From positions 51,767 through 115,766 of the forward strand of contig JANQQP010000012.1 in assembly GCA_028285005.1 (NCBI GenBank): 64,000 nt of DNA, read 5' to 3'. Source of the stretch: Dehalococcoidia bacterium. GTDB taxonomy: Bacteria > Chloroflexota > Dehalococcoidia > Lucifugimonadales > Lucifugimonadaceae. The position numbers were made by a program, and so were the translations under genes. The notes under the pieces are model-generated. The model ran no database searches. It was not told the origin of the DNA and worked only from the letters and a program-made list of their open reading frames with translations. This document shows positions 8,479 to 16,550 of this stretch, in pieces (positions within the stretch are counted from its first letter, which is position 1; every line of letters starts with the position of its first letter).

Positions 8479-9680
8479 ACCCGGCAGACCTAAAAAGGTG
8501 CAGCCGCTGCCTGCTGCCAGAAACGCATGAAACGATCGTCTTCGATGATGATGGCGTCTGTAACGTGTGCCTCAACCAGGACACCAAGCGCTCAGTGGAC
8601 TGGGACTCGAAACGAGCCGATTTCGAGAAGTTGCTCGACGAGTATCGAGGCAAGTACGACTACGACTGCATCGTCCCGTTCTCCGGAGGCAAAGACAGCA
8701 CTTTCACGCTCTGGGCTCTGGTCAAGGAATGGAACCTCAAGCCGCTAGTGGTCTCTTTCGATCACGGTTTCATGCGCCCGGGCGTGATTGAGAACCGCAA
8801 TCGCACGTTCAGGATCCTCGGGGTCGACCATCTCAACTTCAAGCCCAACTGGAAAGTGGTTCAGCTTGTTATGCGTGAATCGCTTCAGCGCAAGGGCGAC
8901 TTCTGCTGGCATTGCCACACGGGTATCTTCGCCTACCCGATGCACGTCGCGCTCAAGTACCAGGTGCCCCTGATCATATGGGGTGAGCCGAGTGCCGAGT
9001 ACACCGCGTACTACTCCTATGATGAACCGGAGGAAGTCGACGAGCGCAGGTTCAACCGGTTCATCAACTTAGGAATCAACGCAGAAGACATGTTGGGCAT
9101 GCTTCATGATCGCCCGGAGGGGAAATGGGTAACCGCACGTGATCTAAAGCCGTTCACCTACCCGGATGTGCGAGAGCTGCGCAAGCTGAGGGCCAGGTCG
9201 GTATGTCTTGGAAGCTTCATCCCCTGGGATGTGCGCCGCCAGACTGAACTCATCCAGAAGGAACTCGACTGGAGAGGTGATGTCGTTGAAGGTGTGGCGG
9301 CGAACTATCCGTACGAAAAGATCGAGTGCTCGGTGCAGGGGATCCGCGACTACCTGAAGTTTGCAAAGCGCGGTTACGGCCGCACGACCCATCTTGCAAG
9401 CATCGATATACGCAACGGCAGGCTGGAGCGCGAGGAAGGGCTGCAACTGGCGCTAGAACATGACGGCAAACGCCCCGCATCGCTCGATCGCTTCCTGGGA
9501 TACGTCGGCATCGATGAGGAAGAGTTCAACAGAATTGCCGGCTCGCAATCTGTAGCACCCTATGAGCATGACTGGGACAAGACCCGGGGTGAGAAACCGC
9601 TGCCGGAGGAAGAGCAGTTTGACCGTTCGGCGCCGTTCCCACCCACGCCGCTGGCAGATCGGGGCGACAGATCGGAATGA
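8475..9680 (+). CDS. pseA: N-acetyl sugar amidotransferase (PseA/WbpG family)
   Basis: 401-residue PP-loop ATPase of the N-acetyl-sugar amidotransferase family, which turns an acetamido group into an acetamidino group using ATP and ammonia. Cys9, Cys12, Cys29 and Cys32 form a zinc-knuckle-like start (CSRC and CNVC). The PP-loop SGGKDS is at residues 70-75, and a further CWHC pair lies about 60 residues on. HisH-like and HisF-like genes follow immediately with a 4-base overlap, the arrangement seen for wbpG-hisH-hisF in Pseudomonas and pseA-hisH-hisF in Campylobacter. With a full set of core pse genes 15 kb away, the likely product is an acetamidino-pseudaminic or related sugar. Which sugar is modified is inferred. 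Confidence 0.88.
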   Translation: MNPADLKRCSRCLLPETHETIVFDDDGVCNVCLNQDTKRSVDWDSKRADFEKLLDEYRGKYDYDCIVPFSGGKDSTFTLWALVKEWNLKPLVVSFDHGFMRPGVIENRNRTFRILGVDHLNFKPNWKVVQLVMRESLQRKGDFCWHCHTGIFAYPMHVALKYQVPLIIWGEPSAEYTAYYSYDEPEEVDERRFNRFINLGINAEDMLGMLHDRPEGKWVTARDLKPFTYPDVRELRKLRARSVCLGSFIPWDVRRQTELIQKELDWRGDVVEGVAANYPYEKIECSVQGIRDYLKFAKRGYGRTTHLASIDIRNGRLEREEGLQLALEHDGKRPASLDRFLGYVGIDEEEFNRIAGSQSVAPYEHDWDKTRGEKPLPEEEQFDRSAPFPPTPLADRGDRSE

Positions 9681-10297
9681 TCGGCGTAATCGACTACGGT
9701 CGAGGCAATCTGCACTCCGTCTCCAATGCGCTCGATTCGATAGGCGAAGACGTTACCGTAGTGACTGAGTCGGATCAGTTCGATCTCTGTGACCGAATCG
9801 TGCTGCCCGGAGTTGGTGCTTTCGCCGCTGGGATGAGATCGCTCGCGGACTCAGGTCTGATTGAGGTATTGACTGAGCACGTCATCGAGCGCGGAAAACC
9901 GTTTCTCGGAATCTGTCTTGGCATGCAACTACTGGCATCAATGGGACACGAACTGGGTGAAACTGCCGGCCTCGGATGGATTGATGCCGACGTGACCTTG
10001 CTCGCCCCGTCTGACACATCTCTCAAGCTGCCTCATGTCGGCTGGAACAACGCCGTTCCTGCGCCGGATTCACCGCTGTTCAATGGGCTCGGACGGGACC
10101 CGGCTTTCTACTTCACGCACTCCTATGCCGTGACGTATTCGAAGCGCAGCTGCGAGATAGAGGCCTGGTGTGACTACGGAGGTAAATTCGTTGCGGCGGT
10201 GCGTAAAGGCAACATCGCCGCTACTCAGTTCCATCCTGAGAAGAGCCAGAGCATTGGGATCCGGTTCCTTATGAACTGGGCTGATTGGAATCCGTGA
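9677..10297 (+). CDS. hisH: HisH-type glutamine amidotransferase serving the sugar amidotransferase
   Basis: 206-residue class I glutaminase of the HisH family, releasing ammonia from glutamine. LPGVGAF at residues 43-49 forms the oxyanion region, GICLGMQ places the catalytic Cys at 80, and FHPEKS gives His186 and Glu188. It overlaps the amidotransferase stop by 4 bases and is followed at once by a HisF paralogue. No other histidine gene is present, so it is most likely a dedicated partner that feeds ammonia to the sugar amidotransferase rather than part of histidine synthesis. All three triad residues are intact. Confidence 0.85.
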   Translation: MIGVIDYGRGNLHSVSNALDSIGEDVTVVTESDQFDLCDRIVLPGVGAFAAGMRSLADSGLIEVLTEHVIERGKPFLGICLGMQLLASMGHELGETAGLGWIDADVTLLAPSDTSLKLPHVGWNNAVPAPDSPLFNGLGRDPAFYFTHSYAVTYSKRSCEIEAWCDYGGKFVAAVRKGNIAATQFHPEKSQSIGIRFLMNWADWNP

Positions 10298-10298
10298 G

Positions 10299-11060
10299 AT
10301 GCTGAAGGTCCGACTCATACCTTCCTTGCTGTTGCGCGATGGCCGTTGTGTAAAAGGAAAAGGTTTCGGAGACTACCGGGACGTCGGTCATCCCGTCACC
10401 GCGGCGAAGGTCTACGAAGCACAGGGTGCTGACGAACTGCTCTTTCTTGATATTGAAGCGTCAGCGGACAACCGTGATACGCTCCTCGAAGTCGTCACCG
10501 ACACAGCAACGCAGTGCTTCATGCCACTTGCGGTTGGCGGCGGGGTGCGGACAGTGGAGGACATACGTCGGCTACTCGGCTCGGGCGCCGACAAGGTGAC
10601 GGTCAATTCGGCCGCAGTGGCCAACCCTGCTCTACTCACAGACGGTGCCAGCGAATTCGGGGCGCAATGCATGGTGTTATCCATCGACCACCGCGGCAAC
10701 GGTTCGGGACAGCAGGAAGTGTTCACTCGCAATGGCACTGAACCGACTGGAATGGCACCAGCGGACTGGGCGCTAAGAGGCCAGGATCTTGGAGCCGGGG
10801 AGATCCTTCTGACAAGTATCGAGCGCGAAGGCACCTTTGGTGGCTACGACCTCGAGACGATTGCCGAGGTGTCTGACACGGTCGACATCCCGGTTATTGC
10901 AGCGGGTGGGGCGGGAGAACTGCGGCATCTTGTCAGCGCGGTTGAAACAGGCCACGCCTCTGCAGTTGCCGCGGCCAGCCTGTTCCACTTCACGGATCAG
11001 AGCGTTATTAAGGCCCACTCTTATATGAAGCAAGCCGGACTGGACGTGCGAATGTCATGA
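10299..11060 (+). CDS. hisF: HisF paralogue lacking cyclase Asp11
   Basis: 253-residue TIM barrel of the HisF family. It aligns without gaps to canonical HisF over the N-terminus, yet position 11, the catalytic Asp of imidazole glycerol phosphate synthase, is Leu (IPSLLLRDGR instead of the usual CLDVKDGR). The second key residue, Asp130, is kept (LSIDHRG), as are the GGGVRT phosphate loop and AAGGAGEL. Cyclase activity is therefore unlikely. The expected role is as an ammonia channel and docking partner for HisH, handing ammonia to the PseA/WbpG-type enzyme, as proposed for HisF2 paralogues in O-antigen and flagellar loci. The hisH stop is one base upstream. The ATGA end overlaps the next gene. 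Confidence 0.85.
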   Translation: MLKVRLIPSLLLRDGRCVKGKGFGDYRDVGHPVTAAKVYEAQGADELLFLDIEASADNRDTLLEVVTDTATQCFMPLAVGGGVRTVEDIRRLLGSGADKVTVNSAAVANPALLTDGASEFGAQCMVLSIDHRGNGSGQQEVFTRNGTEPTGMAPADWALRGQDLGAGEILLTSIEREGTFGGYDLETIAEVSDTVDIPVIAAGGAGELRHLVSAVETGHASAVAAASLFHFTDQSVIKAHSYMKQAGLDVRMS

Positions 11061-12406
11061 CAGTCAGTCCCAAGCACGAGTCGACAAGGTTCGAATTCCC
11101 ACGCAGCTATGACCTGGCCGAGAAATCGCCGGTTCCGGAGCTAACTCCAGAACTGGACTTGATGATGCGGATCATCAATGACCTGTATTTGAAAAACCGG
11201 AGCCTGATAACAGACGGCTACGACGAGTCGGCTGCGTACCTTTCACAACTCTTGAAATTCGATGTCCTTGAGTTTCCAACCGGATACGAAGCTTTCAGTT
11301 GGACTGTGCCTGAGAAGTGGAACGTGAATTCCGCGCGCATCAGCTTCGGCGACAGAGTCATTGCCGATTTCGAAGACCACCCGTTGTATCTGCAGTCTTA
11401 CTCACTACCTTTCGCAGGAACCGTCGGCCTGCAGGAGTTGAAGCAACACTTGCTGACCGACCCCGACCGGCCCGGCGCAATCCCGTATGGCTATGGCTAC
11501 TACCGCCGCGACTGGTCTATGAGCCTCCCCTACAGTGAGTATGCACAGTTGGAGGACGGCGAGTACAAGGTTGAGATAGACACCTCCTTCGAGCCAGGCG
11601 ACATGAAGGTGCTGGAGCACATTCTGCCGGGAGAGAGCGAACGCTCAATCATCATCAGTGCTCACCTTGACCATCCCGGCCAGGTCTCAGATGGACTTGG
11701 GGGTGTCGCCATGGGAATCGCACTGATGAACCGGCTCGCAGCACTCCCTGCGCGACGGTTTACTTACAGGCTCGTGGTGCTGCCCGAAAACATCGGCTCG
11801 GCCTGCTACCTCCACCACTACAGGGATTCGCTCGATCTCTTTGAGTACGGAATATTCCTTGAGATGGTCACCAACAAAGGCCGAATGACGTTGCAGCGAT
11901 CGAAGCGTGGAGACACTCAGCTTGACCGTCTTGCCGAGATTGCAATAGCAAGCCACGAACCGGCTTACGGCGTTGGCGACTTCCGCCAGGTGATCTGCAA
12001 CGACGAGATCAACTTCGACGGACCAGGAATCGATATCCCCACCGTCACGCTGACACGCTGGCCGTACCCTGAGTACCACACATCCGACGATAACCCCGGC
12101 GCGGTCAGCCTGACATACCTGATGAGATCGCTCGAAATAACCTGGGACCTCATCCAGCACCTGGAGGCCAACGTCTACCCGACCCGTGCCTACCAGGCGA
12201 ACGTCATGCTCGGTCCGCACGGACTGTACGAAGACCTGAATGCCGACGATACGGTTGAACGAGTAATGCTGGCGCTGGAAGGGAACGCTTCAGTGCTGGA
12301 AATCTCGGAGAATCTGGATGTTCCATTCGATCGCGTGGCCGACTACGCCCGCCGGTTCGTAGAAGCCGGTCTGGCCACAACCGCGATGGGCCCGCCGCGT
12401 GCATGA
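11057..12406 (+). CDS. DUF4910 aminopeptidase-like (M28-fold) protein
   Basis: 449-residue protein of the DUF4910/DUF2172 family, which has an M28 zinc aminopeptidase fold with an inserted domain. Candidate metal ligands are His203 or His206 and Asp212 in SAHLDHPGQVSDG, Glu244 in LPENIGS, an Asp/Glu in FLEMV, and His in EYHTSDDN near residue 345. A winged-helix-like C-terminus follows (about residues 395-445). The gene sits inside the nine-gene sugar-modification operon, overlapping hisF by 4 bases. Such proteins recur in surface-sugar loci but their substrate is not established. It may hydrolyse an amide on a sugar or remodel the acyl group. Metal ligands look intact, so an active hydrolase is likely. 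Confidence 0.75.
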   Translation: MTVSPKHESTRFEFPRSYDLAEKSPVPELTPELDLMMRIINDLYLKNRSLITDGYDESAAYLSQLLKFDVLEFPTGYEAFSWTVPEKWNVNSARISFGDRVIADFEDHPLYLQSYSLPFAGTVGLQELKQHLLTDPDRPGAIPYGYGYYRRDWSMSLPYSEYAQLEDGEYKVEIDTSFEPGDMKVLEHILPGESERSIIISAHLDHPGQVSDGLGGVAMGIALMNRLAALPARRFTYRLVVLPENIGSACYLHHYRDSLDLFEYGIFLEMVTNKGRMTLQRSKRGDTQLDRLAEIAIASHEPAYGVGDFRQVICNDEINFDGPGIDIPTVTLTRWPYPEYHTSDDNPGAVSLTYLMRSLEITWDLIQHLEANVYPTRAYQANVMLGPHGLYEDLNADDTVERVMLALEGNASVLEISENLDVPFDRVADYARRFVEAGLATTAMGPPRA

Positions 12407-12437
12407 CACGAATCTCAGCCGATCTGCAGGAGTAGAC

Positions 12438-12761
12438 ATGTCGGAAAGCACTTCCAACACAGTCGTGGACCGCTCAACGTTGCTTAATATCGTCGTCAAC
12501 GCACTGGACGCCACGCTTGCAGGCCAGGGTGACGCAACACCCTCGGAAATCGACGACTCCACCGTGCTGTTCGGGCGCGATGGGTTACTCGACTCTCTCG
12601 GTCTTGTGACAACGGTTGTCGAAATAGAGTCGAAGATCCTTTCAGAGTTTGACGCCTCCGTCGTCCTCGCCGACGATCGTGCGATGTCTCAGAGGAACAG
12701 CCCCTTCCGCACCGTCGGCACGCTCACAGACCACATACTCTCGTTGCTGACGGAATCATGA
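12438..12761 (+). CDS. Dedicated acyl carrier protein
   Basis: Small acyl-carrier-protein-like protein of 107 residues when started at the ATG at 12438, which has an AGGAG ribosome-binding site at ideal spacing. An in-frame GTG at 12399 would lengthen it but lacks such a site. The phosphopantetheine attachment motif DSL is at residues 52-54 (GLLDSLGL) with the Ser at 53, followed by the helix TTVVEIES. Neighbours downstream are an SDR reductase, an acyl-activating ligase and an AAC(3)-type acyltransferase, all overlapping. It probably carries a short acyl or hydroxyacyl group for transfer to an amino sugar. It is distinct in context from a fatty-acid-synthesis ACP, as no fab genes are nearby. 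Confidence 0.78.
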   Translation: MSESTSNTVVDRSTLLNIVVNALDATLAGQGDATPSEIDDSTVLFGRDGLLDSLGLVTTVVEIESKILSEFDASVVLADDRAMSQRNSPFRTVGTLTDHILSLLTES

Positions 12762-13462
12762 AAGCCGAACGCCGTATTGTTCTCGTCACCGGTACTCGTA
12801 CCGGCATTGGTAGGCACATTGCTGAACACTTTCTCGCAAAGGGAGACCTGGTTGAAGGGTGCAGCAGGAGCGATGCCGATTGGGGGCACGCGGACTACTT
12901 CCATCACCGGGCTGATGTAGGCGACGAGAACGATGTGGTGGGCATGCTCAAGTCCGTGCACGAACGCCACGGCCGCGTTGATGTGCTCATAAACAACGCG
13001 GGCATCGCGTCGATGAACCACACGCTCCTTACGCCAATGGAAACGGCCGAACGCATCATCCGGACGAATCTGCTCGGCACATTTGTCGTCGCGCGGGAAG
13101 CGGCAAAAATGATGGTCCGTCAGCGGGGCGGCCGGATAATCAATATGTCTACCGTCGCCACCCCTATGGAGCTCGAGGGTGAGGCGTTATACGCAGCCTC
13201 AAAAGCTGGCGTGGTCAATCTGACTAGGCTCATGGCAAAGGAGCTAGGGAGCTACGGGATCACCGTCAACGCTGTGGGCCCTACACCAATCGATACCGAC
13301 CTGATCAGAGGCGTTCCGGAAGAGAAGATTCAGGCGATACTCGATGCATTGCCATTGAAGCGGCTGGGCACATTTGAAGACGTCACAAATGTGATCGACT
13401 TTTTCGTTAGCCCGGCGAGTGACTACATCACCGGACAAGTGATCTATCTGGGCGGTGCGTGA
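12758..13462 (+). CDS. SDR oxidoreductase, FabG-like
   Basis: 234-residue classical short-chain dehydrogenase/reductase. Cofactor motif TGTRTGIG is at residues 11-18, NNAG at 79-82, catalytic Ser131 in MSTVA, and Tyr145 and Lys149 in YAASK. It resembles 3-oxoacyl-ACP reductases. It overlaps the carrier-protein gene by 4 bases and the ligase gene by 4, so it probably reduces a 3-oxoacyl group held on that carrier to a 3-hydroxyacyl group. Acting on a sugar nucleotide directly is the alternative. NADPH versus NADH preference was not determined. Confidence 0.8.
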   Translation: MKAERRIVLVTGTRTGIGRHIAEHFLAKGDLVEGCSRSDADWGHADYFHHRADVGDENDVVGMLKSVHERHGRVDVLINNAGIASMNHTLLTPMETAERIIRTNLLGTFVVAREAAKMMVRQRGGRIINMSTVATPMELEGEALYAASKAGVVNLTRLMAKELGSYGITVNAVGPTPIDTDLIRGVPEEKIQAILDALPLKRLGTFEDVTNVIDFFVSPASDYITGQVIYLGGA

Positions 13463-14802
13463 TGTCAGCCGAGTGGCTGATAGACCGCATGCGCGGATTT
13501 GGAGACAGGCCTGCTCTAGTCGGCGCCGCTGGTCACCACACGTTTGAAGAGCTTGTCGTCGAGGCGACAGCGTCGCGTGAACGACTGAGGGACGCAGGGG
13601 TCACGGGAGGTTCGATCGTTTCATTCACGGCCGACTACAGCGTCAATGCCTGCGCCACGATGTTCGGAGTCGCCTTGTTGGGTGGAGTAGCCGTGCCGCT
13701 GTCCCCGGATGAGCGGCGAGCCGGCCCTATGAATGGCATCGCAGGAGTCGGATACATCGTCGACGCGGCCGGGGACGTTGCAGTCGTTGACCATTCAGTG
13801 GCCCGTCACCCGCTGGTTGCCGGACTGTTGGACCAGGGAGCCGCTGGACTGGTGATATTCACGTCTGGCTCAACCGGCGAGCCTAAAGCTGCTCTGCACA
13901 GTTTCGATCGCTTCATAGCCAAGTACCACAAGCAGACCAGGCCACTCATCACAGTCGCAGTGTCGCCGATGGACCACATCGCCGGCCTCGACACCCTGTT
14001 CTACGGGCTTAGCAGCGGTGGAACCATTGTTACTGTGAGATCTCAGTCGCCAGAAGACGTGCTGGATGCATCCGAAAAATACCGGGCCCAGATTCTGCCA
14101 GCCACTCCATCGTTTCTTCGACTGATGCTCTTCACAGGCGAACTCGAACGCAGAGACCTGTCATCGCTTGAACTGGTCGCTTACGGGGCAGAAGTGATGC
14201 CAACGTCCCTTTTGGAGTCGCTCCAGGCTGCCCTGCCGCATGTGAAGTTCATCCAAAAATTCGGCATGACGGAGGTCGGTTCACCCGTGACCAGATCGCC
14301 GGACGGAGGTTCGAACTGGATCAAGCTCGATCCCGAGTCGACCGAGTACCGGATTGTTGATGGCGTCCTGTGGCTCCGTTCACAGTCGGCAATGCTCGGA
14401 TACTTAAATGCTCCATCACCGATCGACGAAGATGGCTGGCTGAATACTGGTGACACCGTCGAACAGTCGGGAGACTCTATTCGTGTGATCGGCCGCGCAT
14501 CTGACATGATCAATGTCGGAGGTCACAAGGTGAACCCTCACGAAGTGGAAGATGTGATTCTTGCCGCGCCCGGCATAACGTCCGTAGTCGTGCGCGGCGA
14601 ACAGAACCCAATGATGGGCCAGGTGCCCGTGGCGTTTGTGGAGACTAGTAGCGACGAGTCCGATTCGGAGCTCACGAAGCGCATCAGGCTTTGGTGCAGT
14701 GAAAGACTGAACCGCTGGCAGATCCCAGTTCGCATCTCGAGGGGCGTGCCCGATCTCGTGCCGGAGCGAATGAAGATCGATCGTCGAGGGCAGCTAGGAT
14801 GA
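13459..14802 (+). CDS. AMP-forming acyl-activating ligase
   Basis: 447-residue member of the ANL superfamily (acyl-CoA synthetases and adenylation domains). The phosphate-binding loop FTSGSTGEPK spans about residues 134-143. GWLNTGDT and GRASDMINVGGHKVNP form the hinge and C-terminal subdomain start, and the terminal ERMKIDRRGQ places the catalytic Lys near the end. It is short for the family but all core motifs are present. Either a GTG (13459) or the next ATG (13462) could be the start, both overlapping the SDR stop. It probably adenylates a carboxylic acid and loads the adjacent acyl carrier protein. Confidence 0.82.
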   Translation: MMSAEWLIDRMRGFGDRPALVGAAGHHTFEELVVEATASRERLRDAGVTGGSIVSFTADYSVNACATMFGVALLGGVAVPLSPDERRAGPMNGIAGVGYIVDAAGDVAVVDHSVARHPLVAGLLDQGAAGLVIFTSGSTGEPKAALHSFDRFIAKYHKQTRPLITVAVSPMDHIAGLDTLFYGLSSGGTIVTVRSQSPEDVLDASEKYRAQILPATPSFLRLMLFTGELERRDLSSLELVAYGAEVMPTSLLESLQAALPHVKFIQKFGMTEVGSPVTRSPDGGSNWIKLDPESTEYRIVDGVLWLRSQSAMLGYLNAPSPIDEDGWLNTGDTVEQSGDSIRVIGRASDMINVGGHKVNPHEVEDVILAAPGITSVVVRGEQNPMMGQVPVAFVETSSDESDSELTKRIRLWCSERLNRWQIPVRISRGVPDLVPERMKIDRRGQLG

Positions 14803-15575
14803 ACCAGGTGCCGAACGCACTGGCCGGTGCCCTTAGAGAACTGGGGCTCGGGCCGAACGACGACGTGCTCATTCATAGCGATTCGTCACTGGCAATGGAA
14901 CTGAGCGGTGCTGACTGGTGGGACGATGCTTTCGAGTACCAGGTGACAGCCATTCGCGAAGTGATCGGTACGGACGGAACACTTCTGGTCCCTACCTTCA
15001 ACTACGACTTCTGTGAAGGGAAGCCATACAGCGAAACCAAGAGTCGTTCGCAGGTCGGCATGTTTACCAACTACGTGCTGGATATGCCGGCTGCACTCCG
15101 CTCGTTCCATCCGATCTTCTCATTCGCGGCGCTCGGGGCGCGCTCCGGCGATCTATTGACCACCAGATCAAACTCTTCATTTGGCGACGGCTCGGTATTT
15201 GAGAACCTTTACGACGCAGACGCAAAACTTCTCTTCCTGAATGTCTCGTTCGAGTTCTGTACTTTCGTTCACTTCGCCGAGCAACGGATCGGCGTCGACT
15301 ACCGCTACCTGAAGGACTTCACAGGTCAGGTCACCCAGAACGGCCAGACGCGAGAAGACACGTTCGACTTCTATGTGCGGTATCTCGATCGGACGGTAGA
15401 CACTTACTTTGGCAGACTGGAACGGGCTCTCCGTGAATCGGGCCACATGAGGTCGGTCTTGATAGCTGGTGAGGAGCTGTTGCTCACTTCGACGCGTGCG
15501 GTCTACGACACAGCGGCCGAGCTGCTTTCCCGGGACCGGTATTCCCTGCTTAAGCAGCCCCCGGTGATGCAATAG
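14799..15575 (+). CDS. AAC(3)-family N-acyltransferase
   Basis: 258-residue protein of the aminoglycoside 3-N-acetyltransferase (AAC(3)/YokD) fold. The conserved HSDSSL motif is near residue 26, LLVPTFNY near residue 65, and RSFHPIFSFAALG matches the family's active-site HP segment. Its ATGA start overlaps the ligase stop, making it the last gene of the operon. Given the neighbours, the acceptor is more likely an amino sugar of the surface glycan than an antibiotic, and the donor may be the acyl group on the operon's own carrier protein. An antibiotic-resistance role is a less likely alternative. Confidence 0.8.
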   Translation: MNQVPNALAGALRELGLGPNDDVLIHSDSSLAMELSGADWWDDAFEYQVTAIREVIGTDGTLLVPTFNYDFCEGKPYSETKSRSQVGMFTNYVLDMPAALRSFHPIFSFAALGARSGDLLTTRSNSSFGDGSVFENLYDADAKLLFLNVSFEFCTFVHFAEQRIGVDYRYLKDFTGQVTQNGQTREDTFDFYVRYLDRTVDTYFGRLERALRESGHMRSVLIAGEELLLTSTRAVYDTAAELLSRDRYSLLKQPPVMQ

Positions 15576-15587
15576 TCTGAGTCGTCT

Positions 15588-16550
15588 CTATTGATCATGG
15601 ACTTGCCTGGCGATCTCAAGCCTGAGGTAGCGCGGGTCCGTGATCCGCTTCAGGTCCTCCTGAGGCAGCTGGCAGGGCAGACCGCCCGCCGGGATGTAGC
15701 TCACTGCCGGCACTCCGGCGGCAAGCGCCAGCACCAATGCCGCGGTCTGCGCCCCGATCACAATGTCGGAGTTCGCGATGTCCACAGCTATATCGGACTC
15801 AAAGGACTTTGAAACGCGTTGTTGATGTGACAGTTCGCTAATCGCACGGTCGTACTTGTCCCGCGACTCCGAAGGATGCAAGCGCACCACCAACTCCAAC
15901 TCATCGCTTGCCGTCGCCTTCACTGCGTGAGCGATGTCGTTCAGTATTGAATGCCCGTCGTAGCGATACTCGGCTGCGGTCGGGCCTTCGTGCGGAGGAG
16001 CCTCTTCAAGTACTTCGGACATATAGAGAACTCGAAATCCATCCCGCGTGCCGGAATCGCGGAGCGACTGAATCCGTTCGACGTTGCGTCGCAGGTATGG
16101 ATCACCAACGACTTTTAGTCTGTCCTCAGGGAACCGCTCTAGTCGAGCCTGCTCGAGTGCGTGCTCATCTGTCAGCCACACCTCGTCTGGCAGATTTTCT
16201 ATCCAGTCGCCTGAGCTTCCGAACCTGATGGCGTAGTACGTCCAGTGATCAAGATAGGCGACGGACTTAACGCCCAGTGTCCGGGCCTGGTGGATAGCAT
16301 TGATAACGGGTCGATAGTTTCCGCCGGTCGCGCAGATCAACATCGAGCTTTCGGGCACCACAGATGCCAGGACGTCTATCTCCTCGAGGTCCAGTGGCCC
16401 GAGCGTTGCTTCAAACAGCTTAATCGCGGGTCCAGTTAATACGTAGTGGCACCGGTCCTTGAGGTCGTTTTCAAGAATGTACGATGCGACGAGATTCGCG
16501 CCGCCGGGGTCTTCAGCAAGGACAACTATCTGATCAGCCACCGTGCTCAT
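15588..16550 (-). CDS. GT-B-like protein of unassigned family (glycosyltransferase-like)
   Basis: 320-residue soluble protein that I cannot place in a named family. It begins with a Rossmann strand followed by AEDPGGANLV, has a second Rossmann half from about residue 170 (FRVLYMSEVLEE), then RLHPSES near residue 222 and GAQTAALVLALAAGVP near 270. The two-domain pattern with HPSE and a late Gly/Ala helix recalls GT-B enzymes such as capsule or teichoic-acid polymerases. It converges on the AAC(3) gene with 12 bases between, and overlaps the upstream GNAT gene by 17 bases. It may transfer one of the island's sugars or act as a PseG-like hydrolase. Confidence 0.55.
   Translation of the reverse strand: MSTVADQIVVLAEDPGGANLVASYILENDLKDRCHYVLTGPAIKLFEATLGPLDLEEIDVLASVVPESSMLICATGGNYRPVINAIHQARTLGVKSVAYLDHWTYYAIRFGSSGDWIENLPDEVWLTDEHALEQARLERFPEDRLKVVGDPYLRRNVERIQSLRDSGTRDGFRVLYMSEVLEEAPPHEGPTAAEYRYDGHSILNDIAHAVKATASDELELVVRLHPSESRDKYDRAISELSHQQRVSKSFESDIAVDIANSDIVIGAQTAALVLALAAGVPAVSYIPAGGLPCQLPQEDLKRITDPRYLRLEIARQVHDQ

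Noticed and set aside
9677..11060. Part of a histidine biosynthesis operon
   Set aside because: No other his gene is present, HisF lacks Asp11, and both genes are coupled to a sugar amidotransferase.
14799..15575. Antibiotic resistance gene (aminoglycoside 3-N-acetyltransferase)
   Set aside because: The fold matches, but it is the last coupled gene of a sugar-modification operon, with no mobile element nearby.
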